Source of the DNA: Oscarella lobularis | Lineage: Eukaryota; Porifera; Homoscleromorpha; Homosclerophorida; Oscarellidae | Assembly (NCBI RefSeq): GCF_947507565.1 | Contig: NC_089175.1 | Span: 4,143,733 to 4,207,732 of the forward strand | Length of the DNA stretch: 64,000 nucleotides | Direction of reading: 5' to 3' | In this document: piece after piece, positions 32,230-46,380 of the stretch | Position numbering within the stretch: the stretch's first letter is position 1 | Layout: every line of letters starts with the position of its first letter | Translations under genes and position numbers: made by a program | The notes under the pieces: generated by a model | Seen by the model: only the letters and a program-made list of their open reading frames with translations | The model's database searches: none | What the model was told of the DNA's origin: nothing

Positions 32230-35200
32230 ACTGTAATTTATTACAGGGGAGAAGAGTTGGCTAGTCCCTTGTAAATTAACTGTAATTTATTACAGGGGAG
32301 AAGAGTTGGCTAGTCCCTTGTAATTTCACTGTAATTTATTACAGGGGAGAAGAGTTGGCTAGTCCCTTGTAATTTTTCTTTAATTTATTACATGGGAGAA
32401 GAATTGGCTAGTCCCTTGTAATGTCACTGTAGTTTATTACAGGGGAGAAGAGTTGGCTAGTCCCTTGTAATTTCACTGTAATTTATTACAGGGGAGAAGA
32501 ATTGGCTAGTCCCTTGTAATTTCACTGTAATTTATTACAGAGGAGAAGAATTGGCTAGTCCCTTGTACTGTCACTGTAATTTATTACAGGGGAGAAGAGT
32601 TGGCTAGTCCCTTGTAATTTTTCTGTAATTTATTACAGGGGAGAAGAATTGGCTAGTCCCTTGTAATGTCACTGTAGTTTATTACAGGGGAGAAGAGTTG
32701 GCTAGTCCCTTGTAATTTCACTGTAATTTATTACAGGGGAGAAGAATTGGCTAGTCCCTTGTAATTTCACTGTAATTTATTACAGAGGAGAAGAGTTGGC
32801 TAGTCCCTTGTAAATTCACTGTAACTTATTACAGGGGAGAAGAGTTGGCTAGTCCCTTGTAATTTTTCTGTAATTTATTACAGGGGAGAAGAATTGGCTA
32901 GTCCCTTGTAAATTCACTGTAATTTATTACAGGGGAGAAGAGTTGGCTAGTCCCTTGTAAATTCACTGTAACTTATTACAGGGGAGAAGAGTTGGCTAGT
33001 CCCTTGTAATTTTTCTGTAATTTATTACAGGGGAGAAGAATTGGCTAGTCCCTTCTAAATTCACTGTAATTTATTACAGGGGAGAAGAGTTGGCTAGTCC
33101 CTTGTAATTTCACTGTAATTTATTACAAGGGAGAATAGTTGGCTAGTCCTTTGTATTTTCACTGTAATTTATTACAGGGGAGAAGAGTTGGCTAGTCCCT
33201 TGTAATTTCACTGTAATTTATTACAGGGGAGAAGAATTGGCTAGTCCCTTGTAATTTCACTGTAATTTATTACAGGGGAGAAGAGTTGGCTAGTCCCTTG
33301 TAATTTTTCTGTAATTTATTACAGGGGAGAAGAATTGGCTAGTCCCTTGTAAATTCACTGTAATTTATTACAGGGGAGAAGAGTTGGCTAGTCCCTTGTA
33401 AATTCACTGTAACTTATTACAGGGGAGAAGAGTTGGCTAGTCCCTTGTAATTTTTCTGTAATTTATTACAGGGGAGAAGAATTGGCTAGTCCCTTCTAAA
33501 TTCACTGTAATTTATTACAGGGGAGAAGAGTTGGCTAGTCCCTTGTAATTTCACTGTAATTTATTACAAGGGAGAATAGTTGGCTAGTCCTTTGTATTTT
33601 CACTGTAATTTATTACAGGGGAGAAGAGTTGGCTAGTCCCTTGTAATTTCACTGTAATTTATTACACGGGAGAAGAATTGGCTAGTCCCTTGTAATTTCA
33701 CTGTAATTTATTACAGGGGAGAAGAGTTGGCTAGTCCCTTGTAATTTTTCTGTAATTTATTACAGGGGAGAAGAAATGGCTAGTCCCTTGTAATGTCACT
33801 GTAATTTATTACAGGGGAGAAGAGTTGGCTAGTCCCTTGTAATTTCACTGTAATTTATTACAGGGGAGAAGAGTTGGCTAGTCCCTTGTAATTTTTCTGT
33901 AATTTATTACATGGGAGAAGAATTGGCTAGTCCCTTGTAATGTCACTGTAGTTTATTACAGGGGAGAAGAGTTGGCTAGTCCCTTGTAATTTTTCTGTAA
34001 TTTATTACAGGGGAGAAGAATTGGCTAGTCCCTTGTAATGTCACTGTAGTTTATTACAGGGGAGAAGAGTTGGCTAGTCTCTTGTAATTTTTCTTTAATT
34101 TATTACAGGGAAAAAGAATTGGCTAGTCCCTTGTAATGTCACTGTAGTTTATTACAGGGGAGAAGAGTTGGCTAGTCCCTTGTCATTTCACTGTAATTTA
34201 TTACAGGGGAGAAGAATTGGCTAGTCCCTTGTAATTTCACTGTAATTTATTACAGGGGAGAAGAGTTGGCTAGTCCCTTTTAAGTTTTCTGTAATTTATT
34301 ACAGGGGAGAAGAATTGGCTAGTCTCTTGTAATGTCACTGTAATTTATTACAGGGGAGAAGAGTTGGCTAGTCCCTTGTAATTTTTCTGTAATTTATTAC
34401 AGGGGAAAAGAATTGGCTAGTCCCTTGTAAATTCACTGTAATTTATTACAGGGGAGAAGAGTTGGCTAGTCCTTTGTAATGTCACTGTAATTTATTACAA
34501 TGGAGTAGAGTTGGCTAGTTCCTTGTAATTTCACTGTAATTTATTACAATGAAGTAGAGTTGGCTAGTTCCTTGTAATTTCACTGTAAATTATTACAGGG
34601 GAGAAGAGTTGGCTAGTCCCTTCTAAATTCACTGTAATTTATTACAGGGGAGAAGAGTTGGCTAGTCCCTTGTAATTTTTCTGTAATTTATTACAGGGGA
34701 GAAGAGTTGGCTAGTCCCTCTTAATTTTTCTGTAATTTATTACAGGGGAGAAGAATTGGCTAGTCCCTTGTAATGTCACTGTAATTTATTACAGGGGAGA
34801 AGAATTGGCTAGTCCCTTGTAATGTCACTGTAATTTATTACAGGGGAGAAGAGTTGGCTATTCCCTTGTAATTTCACTGTAATTTATTACAGGGGAGAAG
34901 AGTTGGCTAGTCCCTTGTAATTTTTCTGTAATTTATTACAAAGGAGAAGAGTTGGCTAGTCCCTTGTAAATTCACTGTAATTTATTACAGGGGAGAAGAT
35001 TTGGCTAGTCCCTTGTAATTTCACTGTAATTTATTACAGGGGAGAAGAGTTGGCTAGTCCCTTGTAATTTTTCTGTAATTTATTACAGGGGAAAAGAATT
35101 GGCTAGTCCCTTGTAAATTCACTGTAATTTATTACAGGGGAGAAGAGTTGGCTAGTCCCTTGTAATTTCACTGTAATTTATTACAGGGGAGAAGAATTGG

Positions 35201-38200
35201 CTAGTCGCTTGTAATGTCACTGTAATTTATTACAATGGAGTAGAGTTTGCTAGTTCCTTGTAATTTCACTGTAATTTATTACAATGGAGTAGAGTTGGCT
35301 AGTTCCTTGTAATTTCACTGTAATTTATTACAATGGAGTAGAGTTGGCTAGTTCCTTGTAATTTCACTGTAATTTATTACAGGGGAGAAGAGTTGGCTAG
35401 TCCCTTGTAAATTCACTGTAATTTATTACAGGGGAGAAGAGTTGGCTAGTCCCTTGTAATTTTTCTGTAATTTATTACAGGGGAGAAGAGTTGGCTAGTT
35501 CCTTGTAATTTCACTGTAATTTATTACAGGGGAGAAGAGTTGGCTAGTCCCTTGTAATTTCACTGTAATTTATTACAAGGGAGACTAGTTGGCTAGTCCT
35601 TTGTATTTTCACTGTAATTTATTACAATGGAGTAGAGTAGGCTAGTCTCTTGTAATTTCACTGTAATTTATTACAGGGGAGAAGAGTTTGCTGGTCCCTT
35701 GTAATTTTTCTGTAATTTATTACAGGGGAGAAGAATTGGCTAGTCCCTTGTAATTTCACTGTAATTTATTACAGGGGAGAAGAATTGGCTAGTCCCTTGT
35801 AATTTCACTGAAATTTATTACAGGGAGAAGAGTTGGCTAGTCCTTTGTAATTTTTCTGTAATTTATTACAGGGGAGAAGAATTGGCTAGTCCCTTGTAAT
35901 TTCACTGTAATTTATTACGGGGGAGAAGAATTGGCTAGTCCCTTGTAATTTTTCTGTAATTTATTACAGGGAAAAAGAATTGGTTAGTCCCTTGTAATGT
36001 CACTGTAGTTTATTACAGGGGAGAAGAGTTGGCTAGTCTCTTGTAATTTCACTGTAATTTATTACAGGGGAGAAGAATTGGCTAGTCCCTTGTAATTTCA
36101 CTGTAATTTATTACAGGGGAGAAGAGTTGGCTAGTTTCTTTTAATTTTTCTGTAATTTATTACAAGGGAGAAGAATTGGCTAGTCCCTTGTAATGTCACT
36201 GTAATTTATTACAGGGGAGAATAGTTGGCTAGTCCCTTGTAATTTCACTGTAATTTATTACAGGGGAGAAGAATTGGCTAGTCCCTTGTAATTTCACTGT
36301 AATTTATTACAGGGGAGAAGAGTTGGCTAGTCCCTTTTAATTTTTCTGTAATTTATTACAGGGGAGAAGAATTGGCTAGTCTCTTGTAATGTCACTGTAA
36401 TTTATTACAGGGGAGTAGAGTTGGCTAGTCCCTTGCAATTTTTCTGTAATTTATTACAGGGGAAAAGAATTGGCTAGTCCCTTGTAAATTCACTGTAATT
36501 TATTACAGGGGAGAAGAGTTGACTAGTCCCTTGTAATTTCACTGTAATTTATTACAGGGGTGAAGAATTGGCTAGTCGCTTGTAATGTCACTGTAATTTA
36601 TTACAATGGAGTAGAGTTTGCTAGTTCCTTGTAATTTCACTGTAATTTATTACAATGGAGTAGAGTTGGCTAGTTCCTTGTAATTTCACTGTAATTTATT
36701 AGAATGGAGTAGAGTTGGCTAGTTCCTTGTAATTTCACTGTAATTTATTACGGGGGAGAAGAGTTGGCTAGTCCCTTGTAAATTCACTGTAATTTATTAC
36801 AGGGGAGAAGAGTTGGCTAGTCCCTTGTAATTTTTCTGTAATTTATTACAGGGGAGAAGAGTTGGCTAGTTCCTTGTAATTTCACTGTAATTTATTACAG
36901 GGGAGAAGAGTTGGCTAGTCCCTTGTAATTTCACTGTAATTTATTACAAGGGAGACTAGTTGGCTAGTTCTTTGTATTTTCACTGTAATTTATTACAATG
37001 GAGTAGAGTAGGCTAGTCTCTGGTAATTTCAACTGTAATTTATTACAGGGGAGAAGAGTTTGCTGGTCCCTTGTAATTTTTCTGTAATTTATTACAGGGG
37101 AGAAGAATTGGCTAGTCCCTTGTAATTTCACTGTAATTTATTACAGGGGAGAAGAATTGGCTAGTCCCTTGTAATTTCACTGAAATTTATTACAGGGAGG
37201 AGAGTTGGCTAGTCCTTTGTAATTTTTCTGTAATTTATTACAGGGGAGAAGAATTGGCTAGTCCCTTGTAATTTCACTGAAATTTATTACAGGGAGAAGA
37301 GTTGGCTAGTCCTTTGTAATTTTTCTGTAATTTATTACAGGGGAGAAGAGTTGGCTAGTTCCTTGTAATTTCACTGTAATTTATTACGGGGGAGAAGAAT
37401 TGGCTAGTCCCTTGTAATTTTTCTGTAATTTATTACAGGGAAAAAGAATTGGCTAGTCCCTTGTAATGTCACTGTAGTTTATTACAGGGGAGAAGAGTTG
37501 GCTAGTCCCTTGTAATTTCACTGTAATTTATTACAGGGGAGAAGAATTGGCTAGTCCCTTGTAATTTCACTGTAATTTATTACAGGGGAGAAGAGTTGGC
37601 TAGTCCCTTTTAATTTTTCTGTAATTTATTACAAGGGAGAAGAATTGGCTAGTCCCTTGTAATGTCACTGTAATTTATTACAGGGGAGAATAGTTGGCTA
37701 GTCCCTTGTAATTTTTCTGTAATTTATTACATAGGAAAGGAATTGGCTAGTCTCTTATAAATTCACTGTAATTTATTACAGGGGAGAAGAGTAGGCTAGT
37801 CCTTTGTAATTTCACTGTAGTTTATTACAGGGGAGAAGAATTGGCTAGTCCCTTGTAATGTCACTGTAATTTATTACAATGGAGTAGAGTTGGCTAGTTC
37901 CTTGTAATTTCACTGTAATTTATTACAGGGGAGAAGAGTTGGCTAGTCCTTTTTAATTTTTCTGTAATTTATTACAGGGGAGAAGAATTGCCTAGTCCCT
38001 TGTAATGTCACTGTAATTTATTACAGATGAGAAGAGTTGGCTAGTCCCTTGTAATTTTTCTGTAATTTATTACAGGGGAGAAGAGTTGGCTAGTCCCTCT
38101 TAATTTTTCTGTAATTTATTACAGGGGAGAAGAATTGGCTAGTCCCTTGTAATGTCACTGTAATTTATTACAATGGAGTAGAGTTGCCTAGTCCCTTGTA

Positions 38201-41200
38201 ATTTCAGTGTAATTTATTACAGGGGAGAAGAGTTGGCTAGTCCCTTTTAATTTTTCTGTAATTTATTACAAGGGAGAAGAATTGGCTAGTCCCTTGTAAT
38301 TTCACTGTAATTTATTACAGGGGAGAATAGTTGGCTAGTCCCTTGTAATTTTTCCGTAATTTATTACAGGGGAGAATAGTTGGCTAGTCCCTTGTAATTT
38401 TTCTGTAATTTATTACATAGGAAAGGAATTGGCTAGTATCTTGTAAATTCACTGTAATTTATTACAAGGGAGAAGAGTAGGCTAGTCCCTTGTAATGTCA
38501 CTGTAATTTATTGCAATGGAGTAGAGTCCCTTGTAATTTCACTGTAATTTATTACAGGGGAGAAGAATTGGCTAGTCCCTTGTAATTTCACTGTAATTTA
38601 TTACAGGGGAGAAGAGTTGGCTAGTCCCTTTTAATTTTTCTGTAATTTATTACAGGGGAGAAGAATTGGCTAGTCCCTTGTAATGTCACTGTAATTTATT
38701 ACAGGGGAGAAGAGTTGTCTAGTCCCTTGTAATTTTTCTGTAATTTATTACATAGGAAAAGACTTGGCTAGTCTCTTGTAAATTCACTGTAATTTATTAC
38801 AGGGGAGAAGAGTTGGCTAGTCCCTTGTAATTTTTCTGTAATTTATTACAGGGGAGAAGAGTTGGCTAGTTCCTTGTAATTTCACTGTAATTTATTACAG
38901 GGGAGAAGAGTTGGCTAGTCCCTTGTAATTTCACTGTAATTTATTACAAGGGAGACTAGTTGGCTAGTTCTTTGTATTTTCACTGTAATTTATTACAATG
39001 GAGTAGAGTAGGCTAGTCTCTGGTAATTTCAACTGTAATTTATTACAGGGGAGAAGAGTTTGCTGGTCCCTTGTAATTTTTCTGTAATTTATTACATAGG
39101 AAAGGAATTGGCTAGTCTCATGTAAATTCACTGTAATTTATTACAGGGGAGAAGAGTAGGCTAGTCCTTTGTAATTTCACTGTAGTTTATTACAGGGGAG
39201 AAGAATTGGCTAGTCCCTTGTAATGTCACTGTAATTTATTACAATGGAGTAGAGTTGGCTAGTTCCTTGTAATTTCACTGTAATTTATTACAGGGGAGAA
39301 GAGTTGGCTAGTCCTTTTTAATTTTTTTGTAATTTATTACAAGGGAGAAGAATTGGCTAGTCCCTTGTAATGTCACTGTAATTTATTACAGGGGAGAAGA
39401 GTTGGCTAGTCCCTTGTAATTTTTCTGTAATTTATTACAGGGGAGAAGAGTTGGCTAGTCCCTCTTAATTTTTCTGTAATTTATTACAGGGGAGAAGAAT
39501 TGGCTAGTCCCTTGTAATGTCACTGTAATTTATTACAATGGAGTAGAGTTGGCTAGTCTCTTGTAATTTCACTGTAATTTATTACAGGGGAGAAGAGTTG
39601 GCTGGTCCCTTTTAATTTTTCTGTAATTTATTACAAGGGAGAAGAATTGGCTAGTCCCTTGTAATTTCACTGTAATTTATTACAGGGGAGAATAGTTGGC
39701 TAGTCCCTTGTAATTTTTCCGTAATTTATTACAAGGGAGAATAGTTGACTAGTCCTTTGTATTTTCACTGTAATTTATTACAGGGGAGAGGAGTTGACTA
39801 GTCCCTTGTAATTTCACTGTAATTTATTACAGGGGAGAAGAATTGGCTAGTCCCTTGTAATTTTTCTGTAATTTATTACAGGGAAGAAGAATTGGCTAGT
39901 CCCTTGTAATTTCACTGTAATTTATTACAGGGGAGAAGAGTTGGCTAGTCCCTTGTAATTTTTCTGTAATTTATTACAGGGGAGAAGAATTGGCTTGTCC
40001 CTTGTAATGTCACTGTAGTTTATTACAGGAGAGAAGAGTTGGCTAGTCTTTTGTAATTTCACTGTAATTTATTACAGGGGAGAAGAGTTGGCTAGTCCCT
40101 TGTAATTTTTCTGTAATTTATTACAGGGGAAAAGAATTGGCTAGTCCCTTGTAAATTCACTGTAATTTATTACAGGGGAGAAGAGTTGGCTAGTCCCTTG
40201 TAATTTCACTGTAATTTATTACAGGGGAGAAGAATTGGCTAGTCGCTTGTAATGTCACTGTAATTTATTACAATGGAGTAGAGTTTGCTAGTTCCTTGTA
40301 ATTTCACTGTAATTTATTACAATGGAGTAGAGTTGGCTAGTTCCTTGTAATTTCACTGTAATTTATTACAATGGAGTAGAGTTGGCTAGTTCCTTGTAAT
40401 TTCACTGTAATTTATTACAGGGGAGAAGAGTTGGCTAGTCCCTTGTAATTTTTCTGTAATTTATTACAGGGGAGAAGAGTTGGCTAGTTCCTTGTAATTT
40501 CACTGTAATTTATTACAGGGGAGAAGAGTTGGCTAGTCCCTTGTAATTTCACTGTAATTTATTACAAGGGAGACTAGTTGGCTAGTCCTTTGTATTTTCA
40601 CTGTAATTTATTACAATGGAGTAGAGTAGGCTAGTCTCTTGTAATTTCACTGTAATTTATTACAGGGGAGAAGAGTTTGCTGGTCCCTTGTAATTTTTCT
40701 GTAATTTATTACAGGGGAGAAGAATTGCCTCGTCCCTTGTAATTTCACTGTAATTTATTACAGGGGAGAAGAATTGGCTAGTCCCTTGTAATTTCACTGT
40801 AATTTATTACAGGGGAGAAGAGTTGGCTAGTCCCTTGTAATTTTTCTGTAATTTATTACAAGGGAGAAGAGTTGGCTAGTCCCTTGTAATTTTTCTGCAA
40901 TTTATTACAGTGGAGAAGAATTGGCTAGTCCCTTGTAATTTCACTGTAATTTATTACAGGGGAGAAGATTTGGCTAGTCCCTTGTAGTTTCACTGTAACT
41001 TATTACAGGGGAGAAGATTTGGCTAGTCCCTTGTAATTTTTCTGTAATTTATTACAGGGGAGAAGAATTGGCTAGTCCCTTGTAAATTCACTGTAATTTA
41101 TTACAGGGGAGAAGAGTTGGCTAGTCCCTTGTAATTTCACTGTAATTTATTACAGGGGAGAAGAATTGGCTAGTCCCTTGTAATTTCACTGTAATTTATT

Positions 41201-44200
41201 ACAGGGGAGAAGAGTTGGCTAGTCCCTTTTAATTTTTCTGTAATTTATTACAGGGGAGAAGAATTGGCTAGTCCCTTGTAATGTCACTGTAATTTATTAC
41301 AGGGGAGAAGAGTTGGCTAGTCCCTTGTAAATTCACTGTAATTTATTACAGGGGAGAAGAGTTGGCTAGTCCCTTGTAATTTCACTGTAATTTATTACAG
41401 GGGAGAAGAGTTGGCTAGTCCCTTGTAATTTTTCTGTAATTTATTACAGGGGAGAAGAGTTGGCTAGTTCCTTGTAATTTCACTGTAATTTATTACAGGG
41501 GAGAAGAGTTGGCTAGTCCTTTGTAATTTCACTGTAGTTTATTACAGGGGAGAAGAATTGGCTAGTCCCTTGTAATGTCACTGTAATTTATTACAATGGA
41601 GTAGAGTTTGCTAGTTCCTTGTAATTTCACTGTAATTTATTACAATGGAGTAGAGTTGGCTAGTTCCTTGTAATTTCACTGTAATTTATTACAGGGGAGA
41701 AGATTTGGCTAGTCCCTTGTAATTTCACTGTAATTTATTACAGGGGAGAAGAATTGGCTAGTCCCTTGTAAATTCACTGTAATTTATTACAGGGGAGAAG
41801 AGTTGGCTAGTCCCTTGTAATTTTTCTGTAATTTATTACAGGGGAGAAGATTTGGCTAGTCCCTTGTAATTTCACTGTAATTTATTACAGGGGAGAAGAA
41901 TTGGCTAGTCTCTTGTAAATTCACTGTAATTTATTACAGGGGAGAAGAGTTGGCTAGTCCCTTGTAATTTTTCTGTAATTTATTACAGGGGAGAAGAATT
42001 GGCTAGTCCCTTGTAATGTCACTGTAATTTATTACAGGGGAGAAGAGTTGGCTAGTCCCTTGTAATTTCACTGTAATTTATTACAGGGGAGAAGATTTGG
42101 CTAGTCCCTTGTAATTTTTCTGTAATTTATTACAGGGGAGAAGAGTTGGCTAGTCCCTTGTAAATTCACTGTAATTTATTACAGTGGAGAAGATTTGGCT
42201 AGTCCCTTGTAATTTCACTGTAATTTATTACAGGGGAGAAGAGTTGGCTAGTCCCTTGTAATTTTTCTGTAATTTATTACAGAGGAGAAGAGTTGGCTAG
42301 TCCCTTGTAATTTTTCTGCAATTTATTACAGGGGAGAAGAATTGGCTAGTCCCTTGTAATTTCACTGTAATTTATTACAGGGGAGAAGATTTGGCTAGTC
42401 CCTTGTAATTTCACTGTAACTTATTACAGGGGAGAAGATTTGGCTAGTCCCTTGTAATTTTTCTGTAATTTATTACAGGGGAGAAGAATTGGCTAGTCCC
42501 TTGTAAATTCACTGTAATTTATTACAGGGGAGAAGAGTTGGCTAGTCCCTTGTAAATTAACTGTAATTTATTACAGGGAGAAGAGTTGGCTAGTCCCTTG
42601 TAATTTCACTGTAATTTATTACAGGGGAGAAGAATTGGCTAGTCCCTTGTAATTTCACTGTAATTTATTACAATGGAGTAGAGTTGGCTAGTTCCTTGTA
42701 ATTTCACTGTAATTTATTACAATGGAGTAGAGTTGGCTAGTTCCTTGTAATTTCACTGTAATTTATTACAATGGAGTAGAGTTGGCTAGTTCCTTGTAAT
42801 TTCACTGTAATTTATTACAGGGGAGAAGAGTTGGCTAGTCCCTTGTAAATTCACTGTAATTTATTACAGGGGAGAAGAGTTGGCTAGTCCCTTGTATTTT
42901 TTCTGTAATTTATTACAGGGGAGAAGAGTTGGCTAGTCCCTTGTTATTTCACTGTAATTTATTACAAGGGAGACTAGTTGGCTAGTCCTTTGTATTTTCA
43001 CTGTAGTTTATTACAATGGAGTAGAGTTGGCTAGTCTCTTGTAATTTCAACTGTAATTTGTTACAGGGGAGAGGTGTTGGCTGGTCCCTTGTAATTTTTC
43101 TGTAATTTATTACAGGGGAGAAGAATTGGCTAGTCCCTTGTAAATTCACTGTAATTTATTACAGGGGAGAAGATTTGGCTAGTCCCTTGTAATTTTTCTG
43201 TAATTTATTACGGGGGAGAAGAATTGGCTAGTCCCTTGTAAATTCACTTTAATTTATTACAGGGGAGAAGAGTTGGCTAGTCCCTTGTAATTTCACTGTA
43301 ATTTATTACAGGGGAGAAGAATTGGCTAGTCCCTTGTAATTTCACTGTAATTTATTACAGGGGAGAAGAGTTGGCTAGTCCCTTTTAATTTTTCTGTAAT
43401 TTATTACAGGGGAGAAGAATTGGCTAGTCCCTTGTAATGTCACTGTAATTTATTACAGGGGAGAAGAGTTGGCTAGTCCCTTGTAAATTCACTGTAATTT
43501 ATTACAGGGGAGAAGAGTTGGCTAGTCCCTTGTAATTTCACTGTAATTTATTACAGGGGAGAAGAGTTGGCTAGTCCCTTGTAATTTTTCTGTAATTTAT
43601 TACAGGGGAGAAGAGTTGGCTAGTTCCTTGTAATTTCACTGTAATTTATTACAGGGGAGAAGAGTTGGCTAGTCCTTTGTAATTTCACTGTAGTTTATTA
43701 CAGGGGAGAAGAATTGGCTAGTCCCTTGTAATGTCACTGTAATTTATTACAATGGAGTAGAGTTTGCTAGTTCCTTGTAATTTCACTGTAATTTATTACA
43801 ATGGAGTAGAGTTGGCTAGTTCCTTGTAATTTCACTGTAATTTATTACAGGGGAGAAGATTTGGCTAGTCCCTTGTAATTTCACTGTAATTTATTACAGG
43901 GGAGAAGAATTGGCTAGTCCCTTGTAAATTCACTGTAATTTATTACAGGGGAGAAGAGTTGGCTAGTCCCTTGTAATTTTTCTGTAATTTATTACAGGGG
44001 AGAAGATTTGGCTAGTCCCTTGTAATTTCACTGTAATTTATTACAGGGGAGAAGAATTGGCTAGTCTCTTGTAAATTCACTGTAATTTATTACAGGGGAG
44101 AAGAGTTGGCTAGTCCCTTGTAATTTTTCTGTAATTTATTACAGGGGAGAAGAATTGGCTAGTCCCTTGTAATGTCACTGTAATTTATTACAGGGGAGAA

Positions 44201-45435
44201 GAGTTGGCTAGTCCCTTGTAATTTCACTGTAATTTATTACAGGGGAGAAGATTTGGCTAGTCCCTTGTAATTTTTCTGTAATTTATTACAGGGGAGAAGA
44301 GTTGGCTAGTCCCTTGTAAATTCACTGTAATTTATTACAGGGGAGAAGATTTGGCTAGTCCCTTGTAATTTCACTGTAATTTATTACAGGGGAGAAGAGT
44401 TGGCTAGTCCCTTGTAATTTTTCTGTAATTTATTACAGAGGAGAAGAGTTGGCTAGTCCCTTGTAATTTTTCTGCAATTTATTACAGGGGAGAAGAATTG
44501 GCTAGTCCCTTGTAATTTCACTGTAATTTATTACAGGGGAGAAGATTTGGCTAGTCCCTTGTAATTTCACTGTAACTTATTACAGGGGAGAAGATTTGGC
44601 TAGTCCCTTGTAATTTTTCTGTAATTTATTACAGGGGAGAAGAATTGGCTAGTCCCTTGTAAATTCACTGTAATTTATTACAGGGGAGAAGAGTTGGCTA
44701 GTCCCTTGTAAATTAACTGTAATTTATTACAGGGAGAAGAGTTGGCTAGTCCCTTGTAATTTCACTGTAATTTATTACAGGGGAGAAGAATTGGCTAGTC
44801 CCTTGTAATTTCACTGTAATTTATTACAATGGAGTAGAGTTGGCTAGTTCCTTGTAATTTCACTGTAATTTATTACAATGGAGTAGAGTTGGCTAGTTCC
44901 TTGTAATTTCACTGTAATTTATTACAATGGAGTAGAGTTGGCTAGTTCCTTGTAATTTCACTGTAATTTATTACAGGGGAGAAGAGTTGGCTAGTCCCTT
45001 GTAAATTCACTGTAATTTATTACAGGGGAGAAGAGTTGGCTAGTCCCTTGTATTTTTTCTGTAATTTATTACAGGGGAGAAGAGTTGGCTAGTCCCTTGT
45101 TATTTCACTGTAATTTATTACAAGGGAGACTAGTTGGCTAGTCCTTTGTATTTTCACTGTAGTTTATTACAATGGAGTAGAGTTGGCTAGTCTCTTGTAA
45201 TTTCAACTGTAATTTATTACAGGGGAGAGGTGTTGGCTGGTCCCTTGTAATTTTTCTGTAATTTATTACAGGGGAGAAGAATTGGCTAGTCCCTTGTAAA
45301 TTCACTGTAATTTATTACAGGGGAGAAGAGTTGGCTAGTCCCTTGTAATTTCACTGTAATTTATTATAAGGGAGACTAGTTGGCTAGTCCTTTGTATTTT
45401 CACTGTAATTTATTACAATGGAGTAGAGTTGGCTA
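32230..45435. repeat. 49-bp satellite A, left array
   Basis: About 270 head-to-tail units (array length divided by 49). Each unit contains CTTGTAATTTCACTG or CTTGTAATTTTTCTG, then TAATTTATTACAGGGGAGAA and TTGGCTAGTCC. Variant units (GAAGAG or GAAGAA; CAATGGAGTAGAG) alternate and form higher-order blocks. The array starts inside exon 2 of receptor 5 without breaking its reading frame for the first unit and stops abruptly at 45435. Confidence 0.98.
41039..45250. repeat. Higher-order 2156-bp tandem duplication in satellite A
   Basis: The blocks of about 41039-43100 and 43195-45250 share the same order of unit variants. The rare variant GAGGTGTTGG occurs at 43071 and again at 45227, exactly 2156 bp apart (44 units of 49 bp). 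It indicates recent unequal exchange. A shorter-range repeat of about 1.37 kb is marked by CTAGTCGCTT at 35201 and 36572. Confidence 0.85.
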
Positions 45436-45546
45436 AATGAAGACGATACTGCACCCTCTATCATACATCCGGCTGAACTCGCCATCGGTCTCGAGCCAGG
45501 CAAGCAGGCGAAGCAAGGGAGCGACGAATCATTACCGGATTTAGAG
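45436..45546 (+). pseudogene. Truncated exon fragment of an unknown gene
   Basis: Directly at the satellite edge an open frame reads NEDDTAPSIIHPAELAIG and ends with DESLPDLE before a GT donor (GAG|gtacag). Its 5' part is lost at the satellite junction. The family is not recognised. It is followed by about 600 bp of non-coding DNA. Confidence 0.35.
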
Positions 45547-46141
45547 GTACAGTTCAAACGTTTTAATTAATTAATTAATTAAAGCACCTTTGGCCCCGAG
45601 CATAGATTTTCTCTGTCCCTCCCCACTCCCCCCACAATAGCCGATTCTATACGTCGTAGGTAGAGAACGATTGGTCTACGAGAGTACTCTCCTAACCTTA
45701 CCCGATATAAAGGGTGTCTCGCGTCTCTCCGATTTTTCTACCAACCCCCTCGTTCGTGTTTCTGCAGTGAAACGACGAGCAAAGAGATCTGCTCAGTGAA
45801 AGCGGCGGCCATATTGCCGTGCGTTTGAGAGCGATTCTCTTTCAGATCGCGAATGCGAGCATATACTGTAGTCAAAGGCTCGCCGAAAGTCAGAGAAACG
45901 CTAAAGATTGCTCGCCAACGTTCGCTCAGTTTGTTCGAGAGCCGGCAGACATCTTGCTTGACTTTTGCTGACCAAGCACAACGTCACTGCACGTTTACGT
46001 TCGCTTTTCGCGTCCATATAGCAACCGACCGATTCTAGAACGAAATAGAATTCTCTCCGTAACCGATTTCGTGCTTTTGCTTGTAGTTAGGAGTCTTAGG
46101 ACGAGTTTCGTAGCGTAGTGCGTATCCTCTTACATCAGGCA

Positions 46142-46380
46142 ATGATGTCATACAATGATGTCATTTTCTGTTAGCTCCTCCTTCGTTCACCGTTTTCTCG
46201 CGTATAGAAACCGAATCGCGGCGTCATTTTGCTCGAAGCGGTAGCAGAAATAAATTTTCAGTCGATTCGCATCGGTTTCCGAGTCGAAACGACGAGCGTT
46301 TTCGTGCTGTCAAGTTGCGGTACAAACGAGGCTCCGCCCTCTCGAGTATAAATAGCCAGCTCGTACATCAACAATCAGAG
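46142..46380 (+). promoter_or_regulatory. TATA promoter with two CRE-like sites
   Basis: AATGATGTCAT occurs twice in a row near 46142-46165, and GAGTATAAATAGCC lies at about 46341-46354, giving an expected start near 46375. Downstream, AGGGAGCAG is followed by a GTAACT donor-like site and several short self-complementary stretches to about 46480. Whether it drives a short 5' exon, a small structured RNA or nothing cannot be told. Confidence 0.4.

Noticed and set aside
32230-45435. CRISPR array of 49-bp repeats
   Set aside because: No spacers; units are head-to-tail with point variants.
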